A stretch of 64,000 nucleotides of DNA from CAVSWT01 sp963731745 (GTDB lineage Bacteria > Bacteroidota > Ignavibacteria > Ignavibacteriales > Ignavibacteriaceae), in assembly GCA_963731745.1 (NCBI GenBank), contig CAVSWT010000016.1, positions 62,001 to 126,000 of the forward strand. The letters are read 5' to 3'. Under the pieces are notes generated by a model. It saw nothing but the letters and a program-made list of their open reading frames with translations. It was not told where the DNA came from and ran no database searches. Made by a program: the position numbers and the translations under genes. Within the stretch, counting starts at the first letter, position 1; each line of letters opens with the position of its first letter. This document shows positions 9,441 through 17,971 of this stretch, one piece after another.

Positions 9441-9902
9441 TTGAAACACGAAAAAGCTTCTGAAGTTTTTAGAGATTTTTTAAAAAGTGAAAAAAACAGA
9501 ATTACTCCGGAACGATTTGAAGTTTTGGATGCGGCATTAGATTACGAAGGCCATTTCGGTGCGGATGACCTTTACATCATTATGAAGAATAATAAATCCA
9601 GAGTTTCCAGGGCTACCGTTTACAAAACCCTGGAATTGCTTGTTCAATGTGATCTTCTAAGCAAAAGAAATTTTGGCGACAACCTTACACGTTACGAAGG
9701 CAGTTTTAAAAAACAAATTCATGATCATCTTATTTGTATGGATTGCGGCAGAATTGTAGAATTTACAAATCCTAAAATTAAGGAACTGCCCGAATCAATA
9801 AGTAATGATTTAGGTTTTGAAATAGAAAGCTACTCATTTAATATTTTCGCAAGATGTAAAAACAAGAAGAATTGTGAATTCTACAAAGCTCATACAAGCT
9901 AA
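9441..9902 (+). CDS. Fur-family metal-responsive transcriptional regulator
   Basis: This is a ferric-uptake-type repressor of 153 residues. The winged helix occupies residues about 15-85 (RITPERFEVLDAAL, then SRVSRATVYKTLELL as recognition helix). The dimerisation and metal domain follows, with HDHLICMDCGRIVEF at 94-108. A structural zinc site is formed by C99-x2-C102 and C139-x5-C145. The start is TTG 9441, since the next in-frame Met is far inside the fold. It sits 125 bp after feoB on the same strand, so iron (Fur) is the likeliest signal, but peroxide (PerR) or zinc (Zur) sensing cannot be excluded. The upstream gap contains a perfect palindrome CAAATATTTG (9376-9385), a possible autoregulatory site. 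Confidence 0.88.
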   Translation: MKHEKASEVFRDFLKSEKNRITPERFEVLDAALDYEGHFGADDLYIIMKNNKSRVSRATVYKTLELLVQCDLLSKRNFGDNLTRYEGSFKKQIHDHLICMDCGRIVEFTNPKIKELPESISNDLGFEIESYSFNIFARCKNKKNCEFYKAHTS

Positions 9903-9924
9903 TTAAAATTGAAAACTTAAAAAT

Positions 9925-10641
9925 ATGTTACACACAAAATATCCTTTAACCTGGCAGAAAAATAATTTTTCAATAAAAATATTTTGTTCTATTCCCAATA
10001 TTGCAACTGGAATTTTAATTAGAGCAGGCGAAGCAAATTTTGTTGTAGATCCCGGTGATGGAATTCTACGCGACCTGAATACTGAAATTGGAACTAAATC
10101 TATTTTAAGCATTTCTGATGTATTCATAACACATGGCCATCATGATCACGTTGGCGGAGTTTGGTCTTTTTTGACATATTTAAGAGTGATGCACAAAAAA
10201 ACTCCTTTGTCAATTTATTACCCAAAAGGCTGCGTTGAAATTGAGAGCATTTATAAAGCATTTATGAAAGTATATTCAAATAGTTTATCATACAAGATTA
10301 ATTTAATTGAGATAAAAGAATACAAAAATTTTAAAAGTAAAAAAGTCACAATCCGTCCCTTCCCCGTTATTCATAAAGAATATACTTCCAACGGAGATAC
10401 AACCAGGCAGGTTCCGGCCATAGGTTATAAATTCACTTTCGATAATTCTAAAATATGTTACGGCGGAGATACAGCTTATTGCGATGCTTTAGTTGAACAG
10501 GCAAAAGGTTCTGACCTTGCAATTATTGAAGCCGGACATGAAGATGACACACCCGATGATGATATGCATATGACAATCAAGGAAGCAAAATCAATTGGGG
10601 AAAGTGCAAAAGAATATTTTTTAGTTCATGTTCCAGAATAA
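9925..10641 (+). CDS. Metallo-beta-lactamase-fold hydrolase (RNase Z-like)
   Basis: This is a zinc hydrolase of 238 residues with the MBL signature H70-G-H72-H73-D74-H75 (THGHHDHVGG), a metal-bridging Asp in YGGDTAYC and a final His at H235 (LVHVPE). The layout resembles the RNase Z/arylsulfatase branch of the superfamily, but the full RNase Z exosite arm is not evident, so the substrate is not assigned. It has no signal peptide and so is cytoplasmic. It starts 23 bp after the Fur-family gene and may share its transcript. It ends one base from the convergent anti-sigma gene, with no room for a terminator between them. Confidence 0.8.
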   Translation: MLHTKYPLTWQKNNFSIKIFCSIPNIATGILIRAGEANFVVDPGDGILRDLNTEIGTKSILSISDVFITHGHHDHVGGVWSFLTYLRVMHKKTPLSIYYPKGCVEIESIYKAFMKVYSNSLSYKINLIEIKEYKNFKSKKVTIRPFPVIHKEYTSNGDTTRQVPAIGYKFTFDNSKICYGGDTAYCDALVEQAKGSDLAIIEAGHEDDTPDDDMHMTIKEAKSIGESAKEYFLVHVPE

Positions 10642-10642
10642 A

Positions 10643-11443
10643 TTATGAATTTGGTGAGCCAAGTAAATACATTGCTCCAGTCGGCTGCGGCACTCCACCC
10701 TTAGGCTCAAGCGTTATTGCAAATGCATTTATTTTCTTCTTGTCGGTTTCTGCTAAATTACTAATCTTATAGAAATTTTCTTCTTTTTTATCTTTGAATG
10801 AAAAAACTCCGGCACTTATTGGAACATTATCTTTTATTACCCAAAGCTGATAATCTTTGTCTTTAGGAACTGGCGGTAAATTTGAGATTTGTAAAATGGC
10901 AGATTTCTTTACCGGATCCCAAATTATTTTTCCATAGCCTGCCGGATTAACTTTTAATCCATTCATTGTAACAATTTCAATTTGTTTTGATTGAAGCACA
11001 GAAAGTATTTCTTTATTTTTTTCTAACTCGGTCTTTAATTGAACAATGGTAGTTTTTTGATTATCAACAGTCTGTTTTAATGATAATAAATTATAGCTCA
11101 AAATGATGATTCCAGCTATGAGTAAAACTGATAAACCAAAAGCGAACACAGGATTTTTAAATCCCATAGCCAGAATAAACTTTTGAAAAGAATTTAATTG
11201 CGGTTTCTCCGAAATTTTTTGAGCGGAAATTTGATGCATTAATCTTTGCTTTAAAGCTGGAGTGGGATTTTGCATTTCAGATGCTAAAGGTAAATGTTCA
11301 AATATATTTCTTGTTGAATAAAATATGTCCAACAATTCTTTGTCATCGCTGTTCAAAGCAGAATTCAATTCATCTAATTCGGACGAAGTTATATCATCTA
11401 AGAAATATGAATTACAAAGTTCTCTAAATCTATCTTTTTCCAT
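10643..11443 (-). CDS. Anti-sigma factor, RskA family
   Basis: This is a membrane-anchored anti-sigma factor of 266 residues. Residues 1-60 form the cytoplasmic sigma-binding helices (FLDDITSSELDELNSAL). A single membrane helix lies at about 98-117, followed by a coiled-coil-like stretch (120-150). The periplasmic RskA domain (about 160-266) carries ILQISNLPPVPKDKDYQLWV and ends in AITLEPKGGVPQPTG, both hallmarks of the family. It lies 24 bp downstream of the ECF sigma gene, so the two are one operon. In this family the signal is passed by proteolysis of the anti-sigma factor; the trigger here is unknown. Confidence 0.9.
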   Translation of the reverse strand: MEKDRFRELCNSYFLDDITSSELDELNSALNSDDKELLDIFYSTRNIFEHLPLASEMQNPTPALKQRLMHQISAQKISEKPQLNSFQKFILAMGFKNPVFAFGLSVLLIAGIIILSYNLLSLKQTVDNQKTTIVQLKTELEKNKEILSVLQSKQIEIVTMNGLKVNPAGYGKIIWDPVKKSAILQISNLPPVPKDKDYQLWVIKDNVPISAGVFSFKDKKEENFYKISNLAETDKKKINAFAITLEPKGGVPQPTGAMYLLGSPNS

Positions 11444-11467
11444 AGTTTTTATTTTAGAATATTTTAT

Positions 11468-12070
11468 TCAAGTTAAAATAGGTTTTAATATTTTTTCAAG
11501 CTTAATCATAGCTTGGCGAATCCTGGTTTTAACTGTACCTAAAGGAATATTATATTTTTCAGAAATTTCAGATTGACTAAATCCTTCAAAGTATGCTAAA
11601 TAAAGCAGACTTTTTTGTTCTTCTGGAATTTCATTTAAAGCTTTTTTCAAAATATCAGCGCGTTCGTTTAATATAGCTGCATCAAGATTTGAAGGATAAT
11701 CATCAGTTTTCAATTCCAATTTATCTATATCTGCCCGGTTCGAAACTGAATTTGAATAAGATTTAGATCTTATTTTATCAATTGCTTTATTACGGCTTAA
11801 AGTCATTATCCACGAATAAACTGAGCCTTTATTATTATTAAATGAAGACGCTTTTTCCCAAATTTGTAAAAATACTGTTTGCACAATATCTTCAGCCTCA
11901 GATTTATCTTTCAAAATTCTTAATGTAAAACTAAAAATTAACTTTGAATACAAATCATATAATTCGGATAAAGCAGAGTCATCTCTTTCCGCAATTTTTT
12001 CAATCAATTTTGCTTCCTTTTCATAATTTAGCTTTCTAGCGATAGAGAGTAAAAATATTAACAGCAACAT
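11468..12070 (-). CDS. ECF RNA polymerase sigma factor (SigK-like)
   Basis: This is a group IV sigma factor of about 200 residues that redirects RNA polymerase to stress promoters. Region 2 covers about 40-110, including KDKSEAEDIVQTVFLQIW and YSWIMTLSRNKAIDKIR. Region 4 covers about 140-195 with the helix-turn-helix FSQSEISEKYNIPLGTVKTR. The start is uncertain: ATG 12070 adds ten hydrophobic residues not typical of the family, and GGAG (12073-12076) sits only two bases before it but five bases before TTG 12067. It pairs with the RskA-type anti-sigma gene immediately downstream, its probable regulator. Confidence 0.92.
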   Translation of the reverse strand: MLLLIFLLSIARKLNYEKEAKLIEKIAERDDSALSELYDLYSKLIFSFTLRILKDKSEAEDIVQTVFLQIWEKASSFNNNKGSVYSWIMTLSRNKAIDKIRSKSYSNSVSNRADIDKLELKTDDYPSNLDAAILNERADILKKALNEIPEEQKSLLYLAYFEGFSQSEISEKYNIPLGTVKTRIRQAMIKLEKILKPILT

Positions 12071-12125
12071 TGCTCCGCTTATAATACGAATAAAAAACTC
12101 TTTTGGATTTATTTTAGTTCGAGAG

Positions 12126-12155
12126 AAACCTCAAAGTAAAAGTAAAAATGAGGTT
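12126..12155. other. Inverted repeat in the divergent sigma/yjbQ spacer
   Basis: AACCTCA (12127-12133) and TGAGGTT (12149-12155) are perfect inverted repeats separated by 15 bases. They lie in the 184-bp region between the divergently transcribed ECF sigma gene and yjbQ. They could be an operator or a hairpin in either leader; no T-tract follows, so a terminator is unlikely. Confidence 0.3.
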
Positions 12156-12254
12156 GCTTTAAAGTCGTACTTGTGAACTAAACCGCCTTAAAGTTAGCAA
12201 AATTTTCGTTTATTTGTAATAGAAATTATTTCAAACACTAATTTGAGATTTTAA

Positions 12255-12683
12255 ATGAATGTCTTTCAAAAAGAAATAAAAGTACGAGAAAAGAAAAGAG
12301 GATTTCATTTAATTACGGACGAAATTCTTGATGAAATACCTGAGATTAGAAACATTGAAACCGGGTTTGCACATATTTTCATTAAGCACACTAGTGCTTC
12401 ATTAACAATTAATGAAAATGCAGACCCAACAGTACGAAAAGATTTTGAGTCACATTTTAATAAGATGATTCCGGAAAATGCTCCTTACTATCAGCATAAT
12501 ACCGAAGGTTCCGATGATATGCCGGCACATTTAAAAGCTTCAACACTCGGAAGCAGTGTTACAATTCCAATTACGAAGGGTGATTTTAATTTGGGAACCT
12601 GGCAAGGAGTTTATTTATGCGAGCATAGAAATTATGGTGGTTCAAGGAAAATAGTAATTACTTTATTTGGAGAAAAAAAATAA
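12255..12683 (+). CDS. YjbQ/UPF0047 family protein
   Basis: This is a small cytoplasmic enzyme-like protein of 142 residues, the full family length. It carries the family signatures IKHTSASLTINENADP (43-58), HNTEGSDDMPAHLKAS and GTWQGVYLCEHR. Members have been annotated as secondary thiamine-phosphate synthases because some show weak activity of that kind, but the natural role is not settled. It forms a single-gene unit that ends in a strong hairpin terminator at 12728-12765. Confidence 0.88.
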   Translation: MNVFQKEIKVREKKRGFHLITDEILDEIPEIRNIETGFAHIFIKHTSASLTINENADPTVRKDFESHFNKMIPENAPYYQHNTEGSDDMPAHLKASTLGSSVTIPITKGDFNLGTWQGVYLCEHRNYGGSRKIVITLFGEKK

Positions 12684-12727
12684 TTTTAGATGAAATAAAA
12701 TTATTAAATAATATTTATTGAATAATG

Positions 12728-12765
12728 AAACCTTCAAGGTTCCCTCTGCCTTGAAGGTTTTTATG
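12728..12765. terminator. Bidirectional intrinsic terminator between yjbQ and the outer-membrane protein gene
   Basis: A perfect 12-bp stem (AAACCTTCAAGG at 12728-12739 with CCTTGAAGGTTT at 12749-12760) encloses a 9-base loop. T-rich sequence follows on the plus strand. It lies between two convergent genes and can serve both. Confidence 0.8.
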
Positions 12766-12787
12766 TGTAAGGAAGAAATATTTTTCG

Positions 12788-13432
12788 TTAATAATAAAAT
12801 CTAAATCCAACTCTAAACATTACGCCGCTCATATCAATTTCTCTCTCAAATGTTCTTGTTATTCCAGTTAAAGGATCCTTTGCATCATACTGCCAGCTTG
12901 GCGCTGAATGATGATAATCTAATTCTGCAAAAATATCAGACCTTCGTCCAATCTGATAAAGTGTTCCAAATCCAACTCGCCAATTAAAATCAAATGCAGT
13001 CAAGAAATCATCTTGACTTGGATTTTCAAAATTACTGTAATTAATAAAGAGTACTTCTCCTCCAAGTCCGCCGGTAAAATAAATCTTTGTATATGGAGCA
13101 ACTAAAACTTTTCCAGTTATAACTAACATCAAAGGAAAATCATGAAGATTAGTCTTTGCTCTCAGTTCATTTATTTCCCCACCGGAAATTCCATATAAAT
13201 CATTAAACTGTGAGATAAGTTTTTTATCCACATAATTTTCATGATACCAATCTATACTCCATCCAAAAGTTAAATTCTCATCTAAAAACTTTGCACCTTC
13301 ATATCCTACAATAAATCCGCTGCCTGAAGAAGATGGGAAAAACTCGCCTAATTTAATTGCGGCTGATCCATGCTGTGCAAATGAAATTGAATAACAAAAT
13401 AAGCCTAAAATAATTACAATAATTTTTTTCAC
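12788..13432 (-). CDS. Outer-membrane beta-barrel protein, function unknown
   Basis: The product has 214 residues with a signal peptide (about 1-19, cleaved after SFAQ). It alternates hydrophobic and polar strands and ends in an aromatic residue (VGFRFYY), as expected of an eight- to ten-strand outer-membrane barrel. Strand pairs such as FGWSIDWYHENY and IFAELDYHHSAPSW are visible. No catalytic motif is seen. It stands alone on the minus strand with a shared hairpin terminator downstream. Comparable barrels are usually annotated only as outer-membrane beta-barrel domain proteins. Confidence 0.7.
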   Translation of the reverse strand: MKKIIVIILGLFCYSISFAQHGSAAIKLGEFFPSSSGSGFIVGYEGAKFLDENLTFGWSIDWYHENYVDKKLISQFNDLYGISGGEINELRAKTNLHDFPLMLVITGKVLVAPYTKIYFTGGLGGEVLFINYSNFENPSQDDFLTAFDFNWRVGFGTLYQIGRRSDIFAELDYHHSAPSWQYDAKDPLTGITRTFEREIDMSGVMFRVGFRFYY

Positions 13433-13610
13433 AATTTTATACTCCTCATAAAAATTCTAATATCCATTTACAACTTGAATGCCATGGATTATTGCTTTTG
13501 ATGAGATTTTTTAATCGAATTATTTATAAGGATTTAAATGTGTGTACTGAAATAAAGACGGAGTTATAAAATTAATTATACATATTTCAAATGTAAACTA
13601 TTAAAAACAG

Positions 13611-13961
13611 TTAACCGTTATAACCCCATTTCTCTTTATTTTTTTGAATTTCTTCAGGGGTTGGGAGCGGCTTTCCTTCTTCCCTTTGAGGCACAAATCG
13701 TTTTTCACCAACTATCTTAGCGTTTATTTCTATGTCTTCGTTAAAAATGTCCGGAGTTTCTTCTTCAGCGAATATAGCTTCCCAGGGGCATTCCGGAACG
13801 CAGGCATTACAATCTATACATTCATCTGGATCAATTAACAATTGATTTTTAGGAATTGAAGGATCATCTCCAGAATATTCATATATACAATCAACCGGAC
13901 AAACCTGTGTGCATGCAATATCTTTACAATCCAAACATAGTTTGGTTATTATGTAAGCCAT
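13611..13961 (-). CDS. fdxA: Seven-iron dicluster ferredoxin (3Fe-4S/4Fe-4S)
   Basis: This is an electron carrier of 116 residues. The cysteine pattern near the N terminus (CLDCKDIACTQVCPVDC) followed by CIDCNACVPECP matches FdxA-type ferredoxins, which bind one 3Fe-4S and one 4Fe-4S cluster. A C-terminal extension rich in acidic residues ends in KWGYNG, also normal for the type. It is cytoplasmic, its redox partner is unknown, and it is transcribed alone. Whether the first cluster is 3Fe or 4Fe cannot be fixed from sequence alone. Confidence 0.88.
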   Translation of the reverse strand: MAYIITKLCLDCKDIACTQVCPVDCIYEYSGDDPSIPKNQLLIDPDECIDCNACVPECPWEAIFAEEETPDIFNEDIEINAKIVGEKRFVPQREEGKPLPTPEEIQKNKEKWGYNG

Positions 13962-14075
13962 AATTTCTCCTTTAGCTCAATTATTATTTAGTGGAAAGAT
14001 ACAGCAAAGTAAATGATAAAAATATTAATTATCAACTCTTATTTTCAATCAATCGAATATATTTTTTTAATGTAG

Positions 14076-15596
14076 TTATTTTAAATTTATATTTCGAAAA
14101 ACTGCAGAATTACTCGGCCGGCTTTCAATGTTTAATCTATTTATAGATGTGATTATATATGTAACTGAATCGGAATTTAACGGCGATTCATCTAAAAAAG
14201 AGTTCTCCTTTGAATATAAAATTGTTAATATTTTTGAAGCATCATTTAAATTTATATCCTCATCTTTTCGAAACTTATAAATAACAATCCCAGTTGGAAT
14301 GTTATAAAAATTATTAGATGTATTTACGAAATAACATTTCCAGGTTAAAATTCTATTATCAATATTTCCTTCAACACTTAAATCAAAAGGTGGAGCTGGC
14401 GGAGTTAAATCTTTCCACGGCATTATAGGAAGCAATGCGGGATATTTATAAAAATTATTTTTAAGTGTATCAGCAAGGCCGCTATAATTTTCTGTAATTG
14501 ATTTTGCGCTAAAAAATACTGAGCCTAAGACGTTGTGAGTATTTCTATTCATTCTAATTTGATCTTCTATTTCTGTCTTGGATCCATCATAATCTTCACT
14601 CGAAAACCTACTTGAAAATTGTCCAATGTATAGTTGTCTATCATTTACAACGGAAGCCCACCACGGTAACAATAATTTATAATCAGATTTTTTATCATCA
14701 ATGCTCCAATATAATTGAGGCATAACGTAATCTACAGTTTTATTATTAATCCAATTAAGAGGATCACAATAAATTTTATCATACGAATTAAAACTGTTTG
14801 TGCCGGCATATTTATTTTCAACAACACCAAATGGACTTACCCCAAATTTAATGTTAGGATTAATTGAAAGAATGCTGTCGTAACACTGTGCAATCATTGA
14901 ATTGATATTGTTTCTTCTCCAATCATCAATATTTAAACCGCCTTCATTAAAATTTAAATATGTTATTGAATCTTCATTGGATACAATTGGAACGTACGGA
15001 TAAAAATAATCATCAAAGTGAATTCCATCTACATTATACCTTCGTACCACATCAGAAATAATTGAAGAAATATAATTTTTCACTTCAGGCAAGCCGGGGT
15101 TTAACATTTTATTATCATTAAAATCTAAAATCCAATCAGGATGAGTTAATGAAATATGATTAGGTGATAATTCATAATCACCAACTTTCCTAACTGCTCT
15201 GTATGGATTAAACCAAGCATGAAATTCTATTCCTCTTTTATGTGCTTCTTCAATTGCAAACTCAAGCGGATCATAATAAGGTTCTGGAGCTTTTCCCTGT
15301 TTTCCGGATATCCAAAACGACCAGGGTTCTAAATCAGATTTATACAAGGCATCACATTCCGTTCTTACTTGAAAATAAACTGCATTAATTCCAGCATCTT
15401 TCAATTTGTTTAACATCACTATCAATTCATTTTTTTGTTTTTGTGTTGACTCAGTATTCGAATACGGCCAATCAATATTTTTAACTGTTGCAATCCAAAC
15501 TCCTCGCAATTCTCGTTTGGGAAAATTTGATTGAGAATAAATTTCCGAGTATGCGGTTAAACAGAAAATCATTAATGTGAAAAATAAAAACTTCAT
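14076..15596 (-). CDS. Glycoside-hydrolase-like family 10 (GHL10, formerly DUF187) secreted protein
   Basis: The product has 506 residues with a signal peptide (about 1-22, ending EIYSQ). A TIM-barrel-like domain starts at LRGVWIATVKNIDWP and includes INAVYFQVRTECDALY, EFHAWFNPYRA, NVDGIHFDDYFYP and VMPQLYWSIDD, which are characteristic of the GHL10 family. The C-terminal about 100 residues (from PPAPPFDLSVEGN) look like a fibronectin III-type module. Family members are presumed to act on cell-envelope or extracellular glycans, but the substrate is mostly unknown. The gene is monocistronic and divergent from the LMW phosphatase gene (68-bp spacer). Confidence 0.85.
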   Translation of the reverse strand: MKFLFFTLMIFCLTAYSEIYSQSNFPKRELRGVWIATVKNIDWPYSNTESTQKQKNELIVMLNKLKDAGINAVYFQVRTECDALYKSDLEPWSFWISGKQGKAPEPYYDPLEFAIEEAHKRGIEFHAWFNPYRAVRKVGDYELSPNHISLTHPDWILDFNDNKMLNPGLPEVKNYISSIISDVVRRYNVDGIHFDDYFYPYVPIVSNEDSITYLNFNEGGLNIDDWRRNNINSMIAQCYDSILSINPNIKFGVSPFGVVENKYAGTNSFNSYDKIYCDPLNWINNKTVDYVMPQLYWSIDDKKSDYKLLLPWWASVVNDRQLYIGQFSSRFSSEDYDGSKTEIEDQIRMNRNTHNVLGSVFFSAKSITENYSGLADTLKNNFYKYPALLPIMPWKDLTPPAPPFDLSVEGNIDNRILTWKCYFVNTSNNFYNIPTGIVIYKFRKDEDINLNDASKILTILYSKENSFLDESPLNSDSVTYIITSINRLNIESRPSNSAVFRNINLK

Positions 15597-15664
15597 AAGG
15601 GGTGAATTTTTTTAATTTTTAAAATATATTTGTCAAAATAAATAATTAAAACACTAACAAGAAA

Positions 15665-16162
15665 ATGACTAACAAAAAAATTCTATTCGTTTGCATGGGA
15701 AATATTTGCCGATCTCCGGCAGCAGAAGGGATTATGACTTCCTTAATAAGGAAAAATAATTTAGAAAATAAAATTCATGTGGATTCTGCAGGCACTATTG
15801 CTTACCATGCCGGCGAGGGCGCCGATCCAAGAATGAAAAAACTAGCTGCAAACCGGGGCTATAATCTTACCAGTGTTGCAAGAAAATTTAACCCTGAAAA
15901 AGATTTCGAAGGTTTTGATTATATCCTAACCATGGATGATGAAAATTTCACAAATATTTTGGAGCTGGATACAGATGGAAAATATATAAATAAGCTTCAC
16001 AAAATGGCTGAGTTTTCAAGTAAAATAAATGTAACCGAAGTTCCAGATCCCTACTACGGCGGAGGAAAAGGTTTTGAGATTGTGCTGGATATTTTAGAAG
16101 ATACTTGCGCCAACTTATTAGAAAAAGTGAAAGATGATATTGAATCAGAAGATAAAAAATAA
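15665..16162 (+). CDS. Low-molecular-weight protein-tyrosine-phosphatase family enzyme
   Basis: This is a cytoplasmic phosphatase of 165 residues with the P-loop C10-x5-R16 (FVCMGNICRSP) and the catalytic acid D128 in the DPYYGG loop, both at usual positions. Its 3' end overlaps the next gene, a fructosamine-kinase homologue, by 29 bp. In bacteria this pairing has been reported, and such LMW phosphatases can remove phosphate from ribulosamine 5-phosphates formed on glycated proteins. The likely job here is therefore protein or amine deglycation rather than phosphotyrosine signalling, but this is inferred from context. Confidence 0.9.
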   Translation: MTNKKILFVCMGNICRSPAAEGIMTSLIRKNNLENKIHVDSAGTIAYHAGEGADPRMKKLAANRGYNLTSVARKFNPEKDFEGFDYILTMDDENFTNILELDTDGKYINKLHKMAEFSSKINVTEVPDPYYGGGKGFEIVLDILEDTCANLLEKVKDDIESEDKK

Positions 16163-16997
16163 AATAGAATCGTCCGTCCAGTCAAAAATCATAAAAGAGA
16201 ATTCTTTGTCTGGAGGCTGCATAAGCAATGCCTACGAATTAATTTTCGATTCAGGACAAAAGCTTTTTTTGAAAATCAATTCGTCAACTACTGATATTTT
16301 TCAAAAAGAGGCAAACGGATTAAGGGAATTAAAAAAAGCAAACGCAATAAAAATTCCCGACGTGAAATTAGTTGAAGATGAGTTTATACTTTTAGAGATG
16401 ATTGAAGGCAATTCAAAAAGAAAAACTTTTTGGGAAGATTTTGGAAAAAATTTTGCCAGGATGCATCGATTTTCAAATAGCAGCTTCGGCTTTTTTGAAA
16501 ACAATTATATCGGGTCAAATCCCCAAATAAATAATAATGATAAATATTTAAACTGGACTGATTTTTATTTTAACAATAGATTATTATTTCAATATAAACT
16601 TGCTGAAAAAAATGGATACGCCGATGCAGCATTACGAGAAGGTATAAATAGAATCGAATCGATAATTTCAAAAATATTGAGTGGAAGCGAAGAACAGGCA
16701 TCCTTGCTTCACGGTGATTTATGGTCTGGTAATTTTATGGTTGATGAAAATGGCAATGCTTGTTTAATTGATCCCGCCGTTTATTATGGACACAGAGAAG
16801 CTGATCTGGCAATGACTAAATTATTCGGAGGGTTTAATTCACAATTCTACAGCTCCTATAATGAAGAGTGGGAGTTAAAGGAAGGTTACGAATACCGTGA
16901 AAACATTTACAAACTTTATCATGTTTTAAATCATTTAAATCTTTTCGGAATGGGATATTATTCGCAAGCAATAAGTTTAATGAATAGTTACAAATAG
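16134..16997 (+). CDS. Fructosamine/ribulosamine 3-kinase family protein
   Basis: This is an ATP-dependent kinase of 287 residues, the full family length. The N lobe has LSGGCISNAYEL and FLKIN (Lys47 region). The catalytic loop HGDLWSGN lies at 193-200 with D195, and the metal-binding LIDPA with D213. Bacterial homologues phosphorylate ribulosamines and erythrulosamines on proteins, producing unstable 3-phosphates and so repairing glycation damage. The ATG at 16134 lies inside the phosphatase gene (29-bp overlap), showing tight coupling of the pair. Confidence 0.9.
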   Translation: MILNQKIKNKIESSVQSKIIKENSLSGGCISNAYELIFDSGQKLFLKINSSTTDIFQKEANGLRELKKANAIKIPDVKLVEDEFILLEMIEGNSKRKTFWEDFGKNFARMHRFSNSSFGFFENNYIGSNPQINNNDKYLNWTDFYFNNRLLFQYKLAEKNGYADAALREGINRIESIISKILSGSEEQASLLHGDLWSGNFMVDENGNACLIDPAVYYGHREADLAMTKLFGGFNSQFYSSYNEEWELKEGYEYRENIYKLYHVLNHLNLFGMGYYSQAISLMNSYK

Positions 16998-17003
16998 ACA
17001 CCA

Positions 17004-17039
17004 AAATAAAAAAAATGACGCCTTGTGTTAAAGCGCCAT
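17004..17039 (-). terminator. Intrinsic terminator of the FKBP gene
   Basis: On the minus strand ATGGCGC (17039-17033) pairs with GCGTCAT (17021-17015), seven pairs with one G-U, around an 11-base loop. A run of eight T and then ATTTT follows. It lies 24 bp past the stop codon at 17063. Confidence 0.75.
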
Positions 17040-17062
17040 AAAAAATATTGCTACGCTAAAAA

Positions 17063-17884
17063 TTACTTAACTTCTAACAATTCAACATCAAAAACCAAAG
17101 TTGAGTTCGGTGGAATTTCGCCTCTGCCGGTTTTACCGTATGCTAAATCTGGCGGAACAATTAATTCTGCTTTGCCACCTTCTTTCATCAAAGCAATTCC
17201 TTCCTCCCAACCTGGAATCACACGTCCGGTGCCCAGAGCAAACTGAATTGGCTGTCCCCTATCAACTGAACTGTCAAACTTTTTACCGTTAAGAAAATAT
17301 CCCGAGTAATCAACTTTGACTATTTTTCCTGAGTCAGCTTTCTCACCGGTTCCTTCTTTTACCGGAATATATTTTAATCCGCTTGGTAATTCCATTGCTG
17401 CTGTTGTATCGGCTTTCCACTTTTCAACAGGTACTTTAATATCAAGCAGATTAACCACAACTTTAATATCTGAATTCGGCGGCACAGGCCCTAAGCCTTT
17501 GTTGCCGTATGCAAGACTATCCGGAATTATAATAGTTCTTGTTTCGCCGACCTTCATTCCTTCAATTCCAAGCTCCGAGCCATGTATAAATTGACCGGGG
17601 GCTAACTTTATATTAATTGGATGGAATTCTCTTGAACTGCCTAAACTCTGAACTTTTTTAGTAGAATCCTTTGACCAGTCTTTAAATAAATCATTTTTAT
17701 CTTTATCGGTTAAATACCATCCTTGAAAATGTATTGAAACGAAATCATCTTTCTTAGCAACTTTCCCATTTCCAACTGAATCAATTGAATATTTTATTCC
17801 ATTATCAAGCGTAACTACCTCAGGTTGTTTGTTGCATCCGGCAATTACAAAAATTGATAAAATAAATACAACTAAATACTTCAT
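17063..17884 (-). CDS. Tandem FKBP-type peptidyl-prolyl cis-trans isomerase lipoprotein
   Basis: This is an envelope-located proline isomerase/chaperone of 273 residues. The signal peptide ends in a lipobox (VIAGC, Cys17). Two FKBP domains follow, about 25-153 and 165-273. Each has the family's closing pattern (LAYGNKGLGPVPPNSDI and LAYGKTGRGEIPPNSTLVF). The second contains the canonical VDYSGYFLNGKKFDSS and is the better candidate for activity; the first has an insertion in its flap (DKNDLFKDWSKDSTK) and may be structural. It is transcribed alone, with a clear terminator downstream. Confidence 0.9.
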   Translation of the reverse strand: MKYLVVFILSIFVIAGCNKQPEVVTLDNGIKYSIDSVGNGKVAKKDDFVSIHFQGWYLTDKDKNDLFKDWSKDSTKKVQSLGSSREFHPINIKLAPGQFIHGSELGIEGMKVGETRTIIIPDSLAYGNKGLGPVPPNSDIKVVVNLLDIKVPVEKWKADTTAAMELPSGLKYIPVKEGTGEKADSGKIVKVDYSGYFLNGKKFDSSVDRGQPIQFALGTGRVIPGWEEGIALMKEGGKAELIVPPDLAYGKTGRGEIPPNSTLVFDVELLEVK

Positions 17885-17971
17885 AAATTTCCTTTTTTTT
17901 AACGGCTCAAATATATTTATTTTAATATTGAATTCATAAGTAACTTTGCATTAAGGATGGGTTAAAAAATA

